Positions 51,451 through 60,260 of a stretch of 64,000 nt of DNA are shown in pieces. The stretch lies in contig UQCC01000002.1 in NCBI GenBank assembly GCA_900539325.1, positions 62,001-126,000 on the forward strand, written 5' to 3'. Position 1 is the first letter of the stretch; every line of letters begins with the position of its first letter. The position numbers were made by a program, and so were the translations under genes. A model generated the notes under the pieces. The model was given only the letters and a program-made list of their open reading frames with translations. It searched no databases and had not been told where the DNA came from. The DNA is from an uncultured Eubacterium sp. (GTDB lineage Bacteria; Bacillota; Clostridia; Oscillospirales; Acutalibacteraceae).

Positions 51451-53055
51451 TTATTTGTCGTTTACCTTACGAGTATAATCAGGGAGAAGCTTTGGTGAAA
51501 CAACTTCTGTTTCAATGCCTGCGTCCTTGATTTCTGCTTCAAAACTGTCAACATGAGAAAGAGTAAGGTCTGCAACATCAACGCTCTTTGACTTTTCGGA
51601 AGCATGTTTACCTGCGTTTCTGCCGAATACGATAACATCAAGAAGTGAGTTACCCATAAGTCGGTTTCTGCCGTGGATACCGCCGACAGCCTCACCGGCA
51701 ACATAAAGGTTTTCAACCTCTGTCATACCGTCAGCCTTGATGTCAAGACCGCCGTTTTGATAGTGAAGTGTAGGATAAACAAGAATAGGCTCTTTGCGAA
51801 TATCAATTCCGTACTTGCCAAACATTCTCATCATGGCAGGAATTCTCTTTTCGATAGTGCCCTCGCCGCCCTTGAGTTCAATCATAGGGGTATCGAGCCA
51901 AACGCCCACGCCGTCATCTGTGTGAACACCGTTGCCGTTTGTTGAGCACTCACGAATGATAGAAGCCGCAGAAACATCACGGGTTTCAAGTGGGTGCATA
52001 AATACTTCACCGTTTACATTAACAAGTTTTGCACCAAGAGAACGAACTTTCTCTGTTACGAGTGCACCGAAAATCTGCTCAGGATAAGCCGCACCCGTTG
52101 GGTGATACTGAAGCGTGTCGGCATAAAGAAGCTTTGCACCTGCACGGTAGCCGAGAATAAGGCCGTCGGCTGTTGCACCGTAGTGGTTTGAAGTTGGGAA
52201 GCCCTGATAGTGAAGTCTGCCTGCACCGCCTGTTGCGATGATGACAGTCTTTGCCTTTGCAATGAGGATTTCCTCTGTTTCCATATTAACAAGAACGGCA
52301 CCGGCAACCTTGCCCTCTGTGTCCTTAATAAGTTCAATAGCCGCTGTAAAGTCAACGATAGGGATTTGTCTGTTTTGAACTTCGTCACGGAGAGTTCTCA
52401 TAATTTCCGCACCGGAATAGTCCTTTGCGGCGTGCATTCTCTTGCGTGATGTACCGCCGCCGTGGGTGGTAATCATTGTACCGTCGGGAGCTTTATCAAA
52501 CTCAACGCCGAGGTCGTTAAGCCATTGAATAGCCTCGGGAGCATCGTTTACAAGTTTGTAAAGAAGCTCAGGCTTTGCGGCAAAGTGACCGCCGCCGAAA
52601 GCATCAATATAGTGCTGTGCCGGGGAGTCGTTCTCCTTATCGGCAGCCTGAATACCGCCCTCTGCCATCATTGTGTTGGCATCGCCGATACGAAGCTTTG
52701 TAACTATCATACAAGAAGCGCCGTTGTTGTCTGCCTCAATCGCAGCCGATGCACCTGCACCGCCGCCGCCGATGATAAGAACATCAACATCATAGTCAAC
52801 CTTGTCAAGATTGATGTCCTTTGTGTTTATTCTGCTGTGAGCCTGAAGCAAATCCGCAAGCTCAAGAGGCACTTTTTCGCCCTTATTAGGACCGATTTGA
52901 AGTGTTGCAAATTGGTCTTGCTTATAGTCCGGGTGATAGGTTGCAAGGAGGGTGTCCTTTTCCTCCGCAGTCATACGGCGAGGTTCAAGTGCAGCGTTTT
53001 CCGCTCTGTTTGCCGCAACCTTTTTCATAGATTCCTGCATTTCTTTATTGTACAT
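51451..53055 (-). CDS. Soluble fumarate reductase flavoprotein (TfrA/SdhA-like)
   Basis: A 534 aa flavoprotein. FAD binding is DVLIIGGGGAGASAA (92-106). Substrate-site motifs resemble SdhA/FrdA: MTTHGGGTSRKRMHAA-like, TLQYHPTGAAYP, ALVTEKVRSLGAKL and LETRDVSAASI, the last with the catalytic Arg. At the position of the covalent-FAD His of SdhA the sequence reads DANTMMAEGG, so FAD should be bound non-covalently. About 88 residues precede the FAD domain, which is longer than usual. AAGGAGG precedes the ATG. It is the last gene of the run begun by fumC. L-aspartate oxidase and other flavoproteins are alternatives, but the Fe-S partner next door favours fumarate reductase. Confidence 0.78.
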   Translation of the reverse strand: MYNKEMQESMKKVAANRAENAALEPRRMTAEEKDTLLATYHPDYKQDQFATLQIGPNKGEKVPLELADLLQAHSRINTKDINLDKVDYDVDVLIIGGGGAGASAAIEADNNGASCMIVTKLRIGDANTMMAEGGIQAADKENDSPAQHYIDAFGGGHFAAKPELLYKLVNDAPEAIQWLNDLGVEFDKAPDGTMITTHGGGTSRKRMHAAKDYSGAEIMRTLRDEVQNRQIPIVDFTAAIELIKDTEGKVAGAVLVNMETEEILIAKAKTVIIATGGAGRLHYQGFPTSNHYGATADGLILGYRAGAKLLYADTLQYHPTGAAYPEQIFGALVTEKVRSLGAKLVNVNGEVFMHPLETRDVSAASIIRECSTNGNGVHTDDGVGVWLDTPMIELKGGEGTIEKRIPAMMRMFGKYGIDIRKEPILVYPTLHYQNGGLDIKADGMTEVENLYVAGEAVGGIHGRNRLMGNSLLDVIVFGRNAGKHASEKSKSVDVADLTLSHVDSFEAEIKDAGIETEVVSPKLLPDYTRKVNDK

Positions 53056-53068
53056 TTCGGTCGCCTCC

Positions 53069-53746
53069 TTACTTTTCTATCTCTCTGTTATTATAGAGTT
53101 CTTTCATTTCTTCAATCGGCTTTTGCATAAGATTTTGGAGAAGCTCCTCAAATGTGCCGTCCTTGATTTCCTGAACTCTGTCAGTCAAGTGCTTGCTTTC
53201 CGGAGCAAGATACTTGCCGTTGATTCTTCTTGCCAAAAGTGCAACCTGCGGATGAGAAATGCCGGCAGGGCAACGGGATGAGCATACGCCGCACATAACG
53301 CAGTCGAAGCTCTCCTCTGCACACTTTTCAAACTCGCCACGCTGTGCATATGCAATGTACTGCATAACATTGAGCCCCTGTGTGCACGCATTTGTGCAGG
53401 CATTACAGCCTACGCAAGCGTAAATCTCGGGATAAAGCTGCATCATAATACTTTCGTTTGTGCTGATTTTTTCAATATCATAAGGTTCTTTTACAAGAGG
53501 GAAGAACGGCAATGTTGCAATGTACATACCCTCCTCAACCTGTGTTTGACAAGCAAGGCAAGCCTTTAAATCCTTATCGCCTGCAACCCTGTAAATCGTT
53601 GCACAGGCACCGCAAAAGCCGTTGCGACAGCCACAGCCTCTTTTGAGCTGATAGCCGGCATATTCCATTGCTTTCATAATTGTTAAATTTGACGGCACGG
53701 AATATTTCTTGCCGAACAAATATATATTAACCATATTATTTTCCAT
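53069..53746 (-). CDS. Fumarate reductase iron-sulfur subunit (TfrB N-terminal-domain-like)
   Basis: A 225 aa Fe-S protein. The N-terminal ferredoxin-fold [2Fe-2S] site is RGCGCRNGFCGAC with KACLAC, followed by two [4Fe-4S] sites, CVGCNACTNAC and CVMCGVCSSRCP. This is the SdhB/TfrB electron relay. Archaeal TfrB carries in addition a C-terminal CCG domain like HdrB; that part is absent here, and HdrB is a separate gene in the same operon. No membrane-anchor gene is present. The ATG at 53746 follows GGGAGG. It lies 13 bases from the flavoprotein gene. Confidence 0.8.
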   Translation of the reverse strand: MENNMVNIYLFGKKYSVPSNLTIMKAMEYAGYQLKRGCGCRNGFCGACATIYRVAGDKDLKACLACQTQVEEGMYIATLPFFPLVKEPYDIEKISTNESIMMQLYPEIYACVGCNACTNACTQGLNVMQYIAYAQRGEFEKCAEESFDCVMCGVCSSRCPAGISHPQVALLARRINGKYLAPESKHLTDRVQEIKDGTFEELLQNLMQKPIEEMKELYNNREIEK

Positions 53747-53766
53747 AATCCAATATCCTCCCAATC

Positions 53767-54594
53767 TTAGTATTCATCAGGCAATTCGTCAAGTTGGTCA
53801 CAGCGGAACACAGGACCGTCCTTGCAAACATACTTGTTGCCGATGTTACATCTGCCGCACTTGCCTACACCGCACTTCATACGAAGTTCCATTGTGGTGT
53901 AAACCTGTGTTTTTTCAAATCCGAGTTCAATAAGTCCCTGAAGGGTAAACTTAATCATAATAGGCGGACCGCAGATGACGCAGGTCTTGTTTGTGTCAAA
54001 GCCGAGTTCCTTAACATAATTGGGAACAAAGCCCACATGACCGTCCCAGCCCTCTTGCTCACGGTCGATGGTGAGGTAAACATTAATGCCGTCCTCTTTG
54101 CACCACTCGTCAATGATTTCCTTGTAATCAACAAGGTCATCCATACTGCGTGAGCCGTAAACAATATCGATTGAGCCGTACTTATCTCTGTTATCTCTGC
54201 AATAGTTGATTACCGAACGGAGCGGTGCAAGACCGATACCGCCGGCGATAAAGAGCAAATCTTTGCCTGCAAATTCCGTATCAACCGGGAAGCCGTTGCC
54301 GTACGGGCCACGGATTGCGATTTCCTGACCGACATCCATCATATGTAGCCAAGATGTGAGGCAACCGCATTTTTTGATGCTGAATTCCATAAATTCTTCG
54401 TTTGTAGGTGAAGATGTGATTGAGAACATACCCTCGCCTGCACCCGGAATAGAAAGCATTGCACACTGACCCGGAATGTGTTCAAACACTTTTCCGCCCT
54501 CAAGTGCGTTCACTCTGAAGGTTTTTACATCGGGTGTGTCCTGACGAATGTCGGTAACAACGCCGATATGAGGAATTAAAGTTTCACTGTTCAT
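53767..54594 (-). CDS. FAD/NAD(P)-binding electron-transfer subunit (FlxA-like)
   Basis: A 275 aa ferredoxin-reductase-type protein. FSITSSPTNEEFMEFSIKK binds FAD, LLFIAGGIGLAPLRSVIN binds NAD(P), and KCGVGKCGRC with a further Cys makes a PyrK-type [2Fe-2S] site. In the FlxABCD-HdrABC complexes of sulfate reducers such a subunit takes electrons from NADH. Its start overlaps the preceding stop as TAATG. In this operon it is the probable NADH entry point. Confidence 0.82.
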   Translation of the reverse strand: MNSETLIPHIGVVTDIRQDTPDVKTFRVNALEGGKVFEHIPGQCAMLSIPGAGEGMFSITSSPTNEEFMEFSIKKCGCLTSWLHMMDVGQEIAIRGPYGNGFPVDTEFAGKDLLFIAGGIGLAPLRSVINYCRDNRDKYGSIDIVYGSRSMDDLVDYKEIIDEWCKEDGINVYLTIDREQEGWDGHVGFVPNYVKELGFDTNKTCVICGPPIMIKFTLQGLIELGFEKTQVYTTMELRMKCGVGKCGRCNIGNKYVCKDGPVFRCDQLDELPDEY

Positions 54595-55613
54595 TATGCT
54601 TCAACCTCCAATGCTTTTTCTACCTTAACGATATTCATCGAAATAGGGCACTTTGCAATACATCTGCCGCAGCCTACGCAACCGAAAATACCGTCGTTGT
54701 TATCCGGATAATACACAAGTTTGTGCATAAATCTTTGACGAAAACGCTCAAGCTGTGATGTTCTCGGATTGCCGTGAGCCATTTTTGTAAAATCGCTGTA
54801 CATACAGCTGTCCCAACATCTGAACTTCTTTACTCCGTTGCCGGTGTCGAATTCTCTGATGTCGTAGCACTGACAGGTTGGGCACACAAAGGTGCAAGTT
54901 CCGCAACCGATACAGCTTTCGCTGAGCTGTGCCCACTTTTCATTTTTAAAATGAGCCAAAAGGTCGTTTTGCTTCATACCCTCAAACGATGTGTTTGCAA
55001 GCGGAAGCTTTGACATAACCGTTTTAACAGCACTTTTAACTTCTTCAACAGGGGCAGAGTCCGCATCTTCAAGCACAGCGCCCAATTTTGCGATAAGTGC
55101 CTCGCCCTTTTCGGTTTTGGCATCCATATAGAGGGTGTCGCCGTGCTTCCAAGCGGTGATGTCGCCGTTCGGGTCGGAAGCGTCAATGCCGAAAGCGTTG
55201 CAGAAGCAGGTTTCTTCAGGGCGGTTGCACGCAAGTGAAATAATTGTTGCGTGACTTCTTCTGTTTTTATAATATGTATCAATCGGGTCAACAAGGAACA
55301 CTCTGTCGAGAATGTCAAACGCTCTGACATCGCAACCTCTTACGCCGAATACAACAAAATCCTCGCACTCCTTACGGGTGTCCTTGATTTCAAGCTTCAA
55401 GCCGTTCATACGAATGTCGTACAAATTCTCGGTCTGCGGGAAGAAGAAATCCTTTGCCGAGCGGTTTGTGTTGTACTTTTCGGTAAGTGTCATACCGTCC
55501 TCGTACTTTGCAAACTCTGCAATGTCGCCCTTGTCGGTCGGGATATAAAGTGCCTCGTTTTGTGCGATAGCCTTAAAAAGAGAGTCGATTTGTGACATAG
55601 AAATTTTTTTCAT
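54594..55613 (-). CDS. 4Fe-4S dicluster electron-transfer protein (FlxB / sulfite-reductase-A-like)
   Basis: A 339 aa protein. The N-terminal domain contains FGVRGCDVRAFDILDRVF and LACNRPEETCFCNAFG, as in the anaerobic sulfite reductase A subunit family. The C-terminal half has two ferredoxin motifs, CIGCGTCTFVCPTC and CVGCGRCIAKCPIS. It is coupled to both neighbours by TAATG overlaps. It most likely relays electrons between the flavin subunit and the Hdr core. Confidence 0.78.
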   Translation of the reverse strand: MKKISMSQIDSLFKAIAQNEALYIPTDKGDIAEFAKYEDGMTLTEKYNTNRSAKDFFFPQTENLYDIRMNGLKLEIKDTRKECEDFVVFGVRGCDVRAFDILDRVFLVDPIDTYYKNRRSHATIISLACNRPEETCFCNAFGIDASDPNGDITAWKHGDTLYMDAKTEKGEALIAKLGAVLEDADSAPVEEVKSAVKTVMSKLPLANTSFEGMKQNDLLAHFKNEKWAQLSESCIGCGTCTFVCPTCQCYDIREFDTGNGVKKFRCWDSCMYSDFTKMAHGNPRTSQLERFRQRFMHKLVYYPDNNDGIFGCVGCGRCIAKCPISMNIVKVEKALEVEA

Positions 55614-56593
55614 TACTTTTGTCCTCCTCTCTCATAAACAACACTCGGTTCGCAATCGTTATAATCAAAATTAACAAGAGGGAAGCGGCTGTCTGCGTCC
55701 TCGCCTGCCTGATACTCGCCGTAAAGTTCGTTGGCGTCCTTGATGAATTTGCGATTGAGAAGATGAAGCGGAATATTTTGAGGGCAAACTCTTGAACATT
55801 CGCCGCAATCGGTACATCTGCCGGCAACATGGAATGCACGGATGATGTGGAAATTGCTCTCTTCAAAACTTGTTTGAGCCGCCTTTTGAGCAACGCCGGA
55901 ATTGTCGTTGTCAAACACGCACTTTTCGCATGTGCAGGCAGGGCAAACATTTCTGCAAGCGTTACATCTGATACACTTTGAAAGTTCGTTTTGCCAGAAT
56001 TCAAAGCGTTCATCAGGTGTCATAGCCTCAAGTTCGGCAACTTGGTCAAAGCGGTTTGAATCGAGAACTTCGCCGTTTTCGCCGATAAGTTCGTCATAAA
56101 TTACGATTTTCTTGCTCTTGCAGGAAAGGCAACGCTCTGCCATAACCTCAAACTTCTTGAAAGTCTTTTTGTCGCCGTAAATTGTTTCAACAACGATTGA
56201 ATCATCAGCTTCGGTAATATCCGAAATACCGCTGAGTCCCGTTGCTTTAATCTTGTTTATGTCGGTCTTGCCAAAACATTCAATGCCGACAATGTAGACT
56301 TTTTCACGGTCTACTCTGTGCTCCTTAATGAGCTGTTGGAGGCTGTAAGAATCGCAAGGTTTTACAAAAATTGCGATTTTACCCTCGCCTTTTCTTGTTT
56401 GCTTTACAAGATATTTTGAAAGGTTGGCACCCGAAAATGTGTTGTAAACAAATTCACGGTCAACCTCGTCTGCCGAAGTGAACACGCCCGGAGTAAGGTC
56501 GTACTTAAATTCGCCGACTTTCCAGCCGAGAACACGGTCAACAGTGCCGTTTTGGAGGAGTTCCTTTGCTTTTGCAATTATTTGTTCTTGCAT
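55613..56593 (-). CDS. 4Fe-4S dicluster electron-transfer protein (FlxC-like)
   Basis: A 326 aa protein. IAIFVKPCDSYSLQQLI and YIVGIECFGKTDI resemble the beta subunits of F420-linked and formate enzymes. CLSCKSKK, CIRCNACRNVCPACTCEKC and CTDCGECSRVCPQN provide cysteines for at least two [4Fe-4S] clusters. It overlaps the end of the MvhD-like gene by 16 bases. Naming it FlxC rests on operon position, so the family call is firmer than the exact role. Confidence 0.72.
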   Translation of the reverse strand: MQEQIIAKAKELLQNGTVDRVLGWKVGEFKYDLTPGVFTSADEVDREFVYNTFSGANLSKYLVKQTRKGEGKIAIFVKPCDSYSLQQLIKEHRVDREKVYIVGIECFGKTDINKIKATGLSGISDITEADDSIVVETIYGDKKTFKKFEVMAERCLSCKSKKIVIYDELIGENGEVLDSNRFDQVAELEAMTPDERFEFWQNELSKCIRCNACRNVCPACTCEKCVFDNDNSGVAQKAAQTSFEESNFHIIRAFHVAGRCTDCGECSRVCPQNIPLHLLNRKFIKDANELYGEYQAGEDADSRFPLVNFDYNDCEPSVVYERGGQK

Positions 56594-57021
56594 CTCAAAT
56601 CCTCCAATCTCTTATTTTCGCCAAGCTCGTAGATAGTTTCCACAAAGCTGTTCATAGTTTCCGCAAACTTTTGACCCTCTGCGGCGGATACCCATTCAAC
56701 ACGGGTTCTGCCCTTTTCGATGCCGAGATAATCAAGCATTGAGAAAAGAAGAGTCATTCTGCGTCGTGCATAATAGTTACCTGTTGTGTAGTGGCAGTCA
56801 CCCGGGTGACAACCGCACATAATTACACCGTCTGCGCCTCTTTGGAACGCACGGAGAATAAACATAGGGTTTACTCTGCACGAGCAAGGCACACGGATGA
56901 TTTTTACATCGGCAGGATAGTTAAGTCTGTTTGTACCTGCCAAGTCAGCCCCTGCATATGAGCACCAATTACAGCAGAAGGCTACAATTTTTGGCTTGAA
57001 TTCGTTATTCTCTATTTGCAT
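56578..57021 (-). CDS. MvhD/FlxD-like iron-sulfur linker protein
   Basis: A 147 aa protein. FCCNWCSYAGADLAG, RVPCSCRVNPMFILRAFQ and GADGVIMCGCHPGDCHY are the MvhD signature, which houses a [2Fe-2S] cluster and hands electrons to HdrA. The ATG at 57021 lies nine bases after GGAGGT inside the hdrA end and overlaps hdrA by ten bases; a longer in-frame reading within hdrA is rejected. Its presence shows that HdrA here is fed by a dedicated electron-input module. Confidence 0.9.
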   Translation of the reverse strand: MQIENNEFKPKIVAFCCNWCSYAGADLAGTNRLNYPADVKIIRVPCSCRVNPMFILRAFQRGADGVIMCGCHPGDCHYTTGNYYARRRMTLLFSMLDYLGIEKGRTRVEWVSAAEGQKFAETMNSFVETIYELGENKRLEDLRCKNK

Positions 57022-59006
57022 ATTGCATCTACCTCCGCCATAATCTGTTTGTTGGAAAATCCGTTGAGGTCCATTGCACCCGACGGACAGGCAACCGTAC
57101 AAGCACCGCAACCCTGACAAACAGCAGGATTTACGCTTGCAACTCGCCTGATTTGAGTTGTTCTGTCAGGCATACGGAATTCTTTTTCCTGATATGTAAT
57201 TGCACCGTAAGGGCAAACCTTTTCGCAAGATGAACAGCCGTTGCACATCATCTCGTCACTGTGGGCAACACAAGGGTTGCAAGTGAGTTTATCCTTAACA
57301 AGAAGTCCGATAACCTTTGCCGCACAAGCCGAAGCCTGCGATACGGTTTCGGGAATATCCTTTGGACCCTGGCACATACCCGAAAGGAACACACCTGCCG
57401 TAGGTGATTCTACGGGACGGAGTTTTGGGTGAGCCTCTGTGAAGAAATCGTTTGTATCCATAGAAGCCGTGAGCATTGTTGCAAGAGGTCTTGCACTCTT
57501 TGACGGTTCAATAGCCGCCGCAAGAACAACCATATCCGCATCAATGTGAAGCTGTTTGTTGTTGAGGAGGTCGGAAGCCTGAACCTTGAGCTTTTTGCCG
57601 TCCGGTACAACCTTGCCTACCATACCTTTTACATAGTGAACACCGTATTCTTCAACCGCTCTGCGATAAAATTCGTCAAAATTCTTGCCCGGAGTACGAA
57701 CATCGATGTAGAAAACATAAACATCTGTATCCGGATATTTTTCACGGGTGAGCATTGCGTGCTTTGCAGTGTACATACAGCAAACCTTTGAGCAATACGG
57801 CTTGCCCTTTGGGTCTGTTTCGGCACAACGGGAGCCGACACACTGAACAAATACAATAGTATGCGGATGCTCATGGTCGGACGGACGGAGAAGTGTACCG
57901 TTTGTAGGACCTGCCGCATTCATAAGTCTTTCGTATTCAAGAGAAGTTACAACATCAGGCGACTGATTGTATGCAAACTCGTCAAACTTATCAACCTTGA
58001 TAGGTTCAAAGCCTGTTGCAACAACGATTGCACCGTACTGTGCGTCAACAAATTCGTCCTTTGCGTCATAGTTGATAGCCTTTGCCTCGCAAACCGTTGA
58101 GCAAAGTCCGCACTTGCCGGTTTTCATCTTGATACAATAATTAGGGTCGATAGTTGCAACCTTAGGTACAGCCTGTGCAAACGGAATATAGATTGCACTG
58201 CGGTTATCCATACCGAGGTTAAACTCGTTAGGCACTTTCTTCATAGGGCATTTTTCGGTACAAAGTCCGCAACCTGTGCAAATGTCCTCATTTACAAATC
58301 TTGCCTTACGCTTAATTTTTACATTGAAGTTGCCAACGAAGCCTTTAACTTCTTCAACCTCGCTGTAAGAATAAATCTTGATTTTTTCCTGCTGTGCCGC
58401 CTCAACCATTTTAGGGGTCAAGATACAAGCCGCACAGTCGAGAGTTGGGAAAGTCTTGTCTATCTGTGCCATTTTGCCGCCGATAGTAGGTGACTTTTCA
58501 ACAATATCAACTTCAAAGCCTGCCTCGGCAATGTCAAGTGCTGTTTGAATACCCGCAATACCGCCGCCGATAACAAGTGCACGCTTTGTAACAGGGCTTT
58601 CGCCTGCAACAAGCGGAGTGTTGAGCTGAACCTTTGCAATAGCGGTTCTGCCCAAGATAACAGCCTTTTCGGTTGCCGTTGCCATATCTTTGTGAATCCA
58701 AGAGCACTGCTCACGAATGTTTGCAATCTCAACCATATAAGGATTAAGACCAACCGAAGCAGCCGCCTTGCGGAATGTGTTTTCGTGCATACGAGGTGAG
58801 CAAGAGCAGATTACAACGCCTGTAAGGTTATATTCCTTGATAGCGTCCTTAACCATATTTTGTCCTGCCTCGGAGCACATATATTGATAATCGGTGGAGT
58901 AAACTACGCCCGGCTCATTCTTCAAAGTTTCCGCAACTTTGTGAACATCAACCGTACCGGCGATATTGCTACCGCACCAACAAACGAATACGCCTATTCT
59001 GTGCAT
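57012..59006 (-). CDS. hdrA: Heterodisulfide reductase subunit A-like flavoprotein HdrA
   Basis: Electron-bifurcating flavin subunit (664 aa). It starts with an HdrA N-terminal domain (RIGVFVCWCGSNIAGTVDV), then ALVIGGGIAGIQTALDIA for FAD, DCAACILTPKM, the ferredoxin motifs CTGCGLCTEKCP and CGLCSTVC, CVGSRCAE plus SKVCCMYTAKHA, and a C-terminal two-cluster ferredoxin domain (CNGCSSCEKVCP, CQGCGACTVACP). In methanogens HdrA splits electron pairs between heterodisulfide and ferredoxin. Here the high-potential acceptor is unknown. Confidence 0.93.
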   Translation of the reverse strand: MHRIGVFVCWCGSNIAGTVDVHKVAETLKNEPGVVYSTDYQYMCSEAGQNMVKDAIKEYNLTGVVICSCSPRMHENTFRKAAASVGLNPYMVEIANIREQCSWIHKDMATATEKAVILGRTAIAKVQLNTPLVAGESPVTKRALVIGGGIAGIQTALDIAEAGFEVDIVEKSPTIGGKMAQIDKTFPTLDCAACILTPKMVEAAQQEKIKIYSYSEVEEVKGFVGNFNVKIKRKARFVNEDICTGCGLCTEKCPMKKVPNEFNLGMDNRSAIYIPFAQAVPKVATIDPNYCIKMKTGKCGLCSTVCEAKAINYDAKDEFVDAQYGAIVVATGFEPIKVDKFDEFAYNQSPDVVTSLEYERLMNAAGPTNGTLLRPSDHEHPHTIVFVQCVGSRCAETDPKGKPYCSKVCCMYTAKHAMLTREKYPDTDVYVFYIDVRTPGKNFDEFYRRAVEEYGVHYVKGMVGKVVPDGKKLKVQASDLLNNKQLHIDADMVVLAAAIEPSKSARPLATMLTASMDTNDFFTEAHPKLRPVESPTAGVFLSGMCQGPKDIPETVSQASACAAKVIGLLVKDKLTCNPCVAHSDEMMCNGCSSCEKVCPYGAITYQEKEFRMPDRTTQIRRVASVNPAVCQGCGACTVACPSGAMDLNGFSNKQIMAEVDAICK

Positions 59007-59026
59007 ATTTTTCTACTCCTCCCTGC

Positions 59027-59413
59027 TTATTTCCAATACTTTCTCATTGCAGACACGATAGCCTGCTGAGGTAAATCTTCATCCCACATTTCGGGAATGT
59101 CCTGCGGGTGCAAATGTTCCTCGCCCTGACGGCGAATTTTTGCAACCCTTACAGCCTCAACAAATCTTGCCGGCTCAACGCCTCTTGGGCAACGCTCCAA
59201 GCAAGCAAGGCACGAAAGGCAGGTGTAAAGCGAATCGCTCTCCAAAAGCGGTTCGATGTTGCCGTTTGCCACCATAGACACAAACTGATGCGGATGATAT
59301 TCCATATTATCATAAGAAGGACAGGTTGCCGAGCATTTGCCACAGCCCATACATTTGAGCGGATTGATACCGGCGGAGCGGATAACCTGCTCTTTGAGAT
59401 AATTATTTTCCAT
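59027..59413 (-). CDS. hdrC: Heterodisulfide reductase subunit C-like protein HdrC
   Basis: A 128 aa protein with two [4Fe-4S] motifs, CMGCGKCSATCP and CLSCLACLERCP, followed by the HdrC-type tail with VEAVRVAKIRRQ. It carries electrons from HdrA to HdrB. It lies 12 bases after hdrB and 20 bases before hdrA. Confidence 0.92.
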   Translation of the reverse strand: MENNYLKEQVIRSAGINPLKCMGCGKCSATCPSYDNMEYHPHQFVSMVANGNIEPLLESDSLYTCLSCLACLERCPRGVEPARFVEAVRVAKIRRQGEEHLHPQDIPEMWDEDLPQQAIVSAMRKYWK

Positions 59414-59425
59414 TGCAAGCCCTCC

Positions 59426-60211
59426 TTATTCGCCGATTAAACCGAGTGCCTCTGCAAGCACCTCTGTGAAGTACTTAACAGGCACATCGTAATCCGTTGC
59501 GTTCTTGTTGAGATTATACATACAAAGCGGACAAGCGGTGATAACCATCTCCGCACCGTTTTTAACAGCATTTTCAAGCACTGCGTTGCCTTTTGACTTG
59601 GCAATCTGTTTGTTTTCAAGGGTGGTGTAGCCGCCGCAGCATTCGTTGCGCATTGAATAAACAACGGGTGTTGCACCGAGAGCCTTAATCAAATCCTCCA
59701 TAATTGTAGGATTTTCAGGGTCATCCATTTGCATAACTCTGCTTGGACGAAGAAGCAGGCAACCGTAGTATGCGGCAATTTTTTTGCCTTTGAGCGGATT
59801 TTTAACAGCTGCCTTTACATTGTCAAAACCCACCTTGTCACGCAAAACCTCAAGGTAATGAATAACATTGGTTTCGCCTCTGTATGGCTCGTCAAGCTTC
59901 ATATATCTTGCAACCTTGTCGGCGATTTCTTCATCAAGCATATCGTTGTTTACCTGCTTAATTACATTGTGGCAGGCGGAGCACATGGTTACAAGGTCGT
60001 GACCGAGTTCTTTTGATTTATTGAGCGCACGAACAGAGGAAAGCTTTGTGGCAATCTCGTCCTTTGCCATAGGATAAACACCGCCGCAGCACTGCCAATC
60101 AGGAAGTTCTTCAAGTGTAACACCGAGAGCCTCTGCCGACATTCTTGCGTATTTATCCAAATCCTGCGCCTTTGTTTTCAAGGTGCATCCCGGATAATAA
60201 CTGAAAGTCAT
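59426..60211 (-). CDS. hdrB: Heterodisulfide reductase subunit B-like protein HdrB
   Basis: Disulfide-reducing subunit (261 aa) with two CCG domains. The first has YYPGCTLKTKA, WQCCGG and MCSACHNV; the second has AYYGCLLLRPSRV, NECCGGYTT and ACPLCMYNL. In methanogens these cysteines hold the non-cubane [4Fe-4S] clusters that reduce CoM-S-S-CoB. This organism is not expected to make those thiols, so the substrate is another disulfide or the fumarate reductase itself. First gene after fumC. Confidence 0.92.
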   Translation of the reverse strand: MTFSYYPGCTLKTKAQDLDKYARMSAEALGVTLEELPDWQCCGGVYPMAKDEIATKLSSVRALNKSKELGHDLVTMCSACHNVIKQVNNDMLDEEIADKVARYMKLDEPYRGETNVIHYLEVLRDKVGFDNVKAAVKNPLKGKKIAAYYGCLLLRPSRVMQMDDPENPTIMEDLIKALGATPVVYSMRNECCGGYTTLENKQIAKSKGNAVLENAVKNGAEMVITACPLCMYNLNKNATDYDVPVKYFTEVLAEALGLIGE

Positions 60212-60260
60212 TATTCTATTCTCCTTTATCCTAAATCCAAAATTCTAATTTTTACCGAAA

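Noticed and set aside
51303..51530. Short plus-strand open frame upstream of the AspT-like gene
   Set aside because: It is made of hairpin repeats and runs into the antisense of the flavoprotein gene.
52462..53130. Long antisense frame over the flavoprotein gene
   Set aside because: Cys- and Leu-rich shadow of a strongly coding opposite frame, with no start signal; the same applies to the many antisense frames over iolD, nrdD, hdrA and glnS.
57012..60211. Methanogen-type heterodisulfide reductase or archaeal origin of the window
   Set aside because: Promoters, ribosome sites, T-box, ATP synthase and flanking genes are all bacterial; bacterial Hdr-like complexes are well known.
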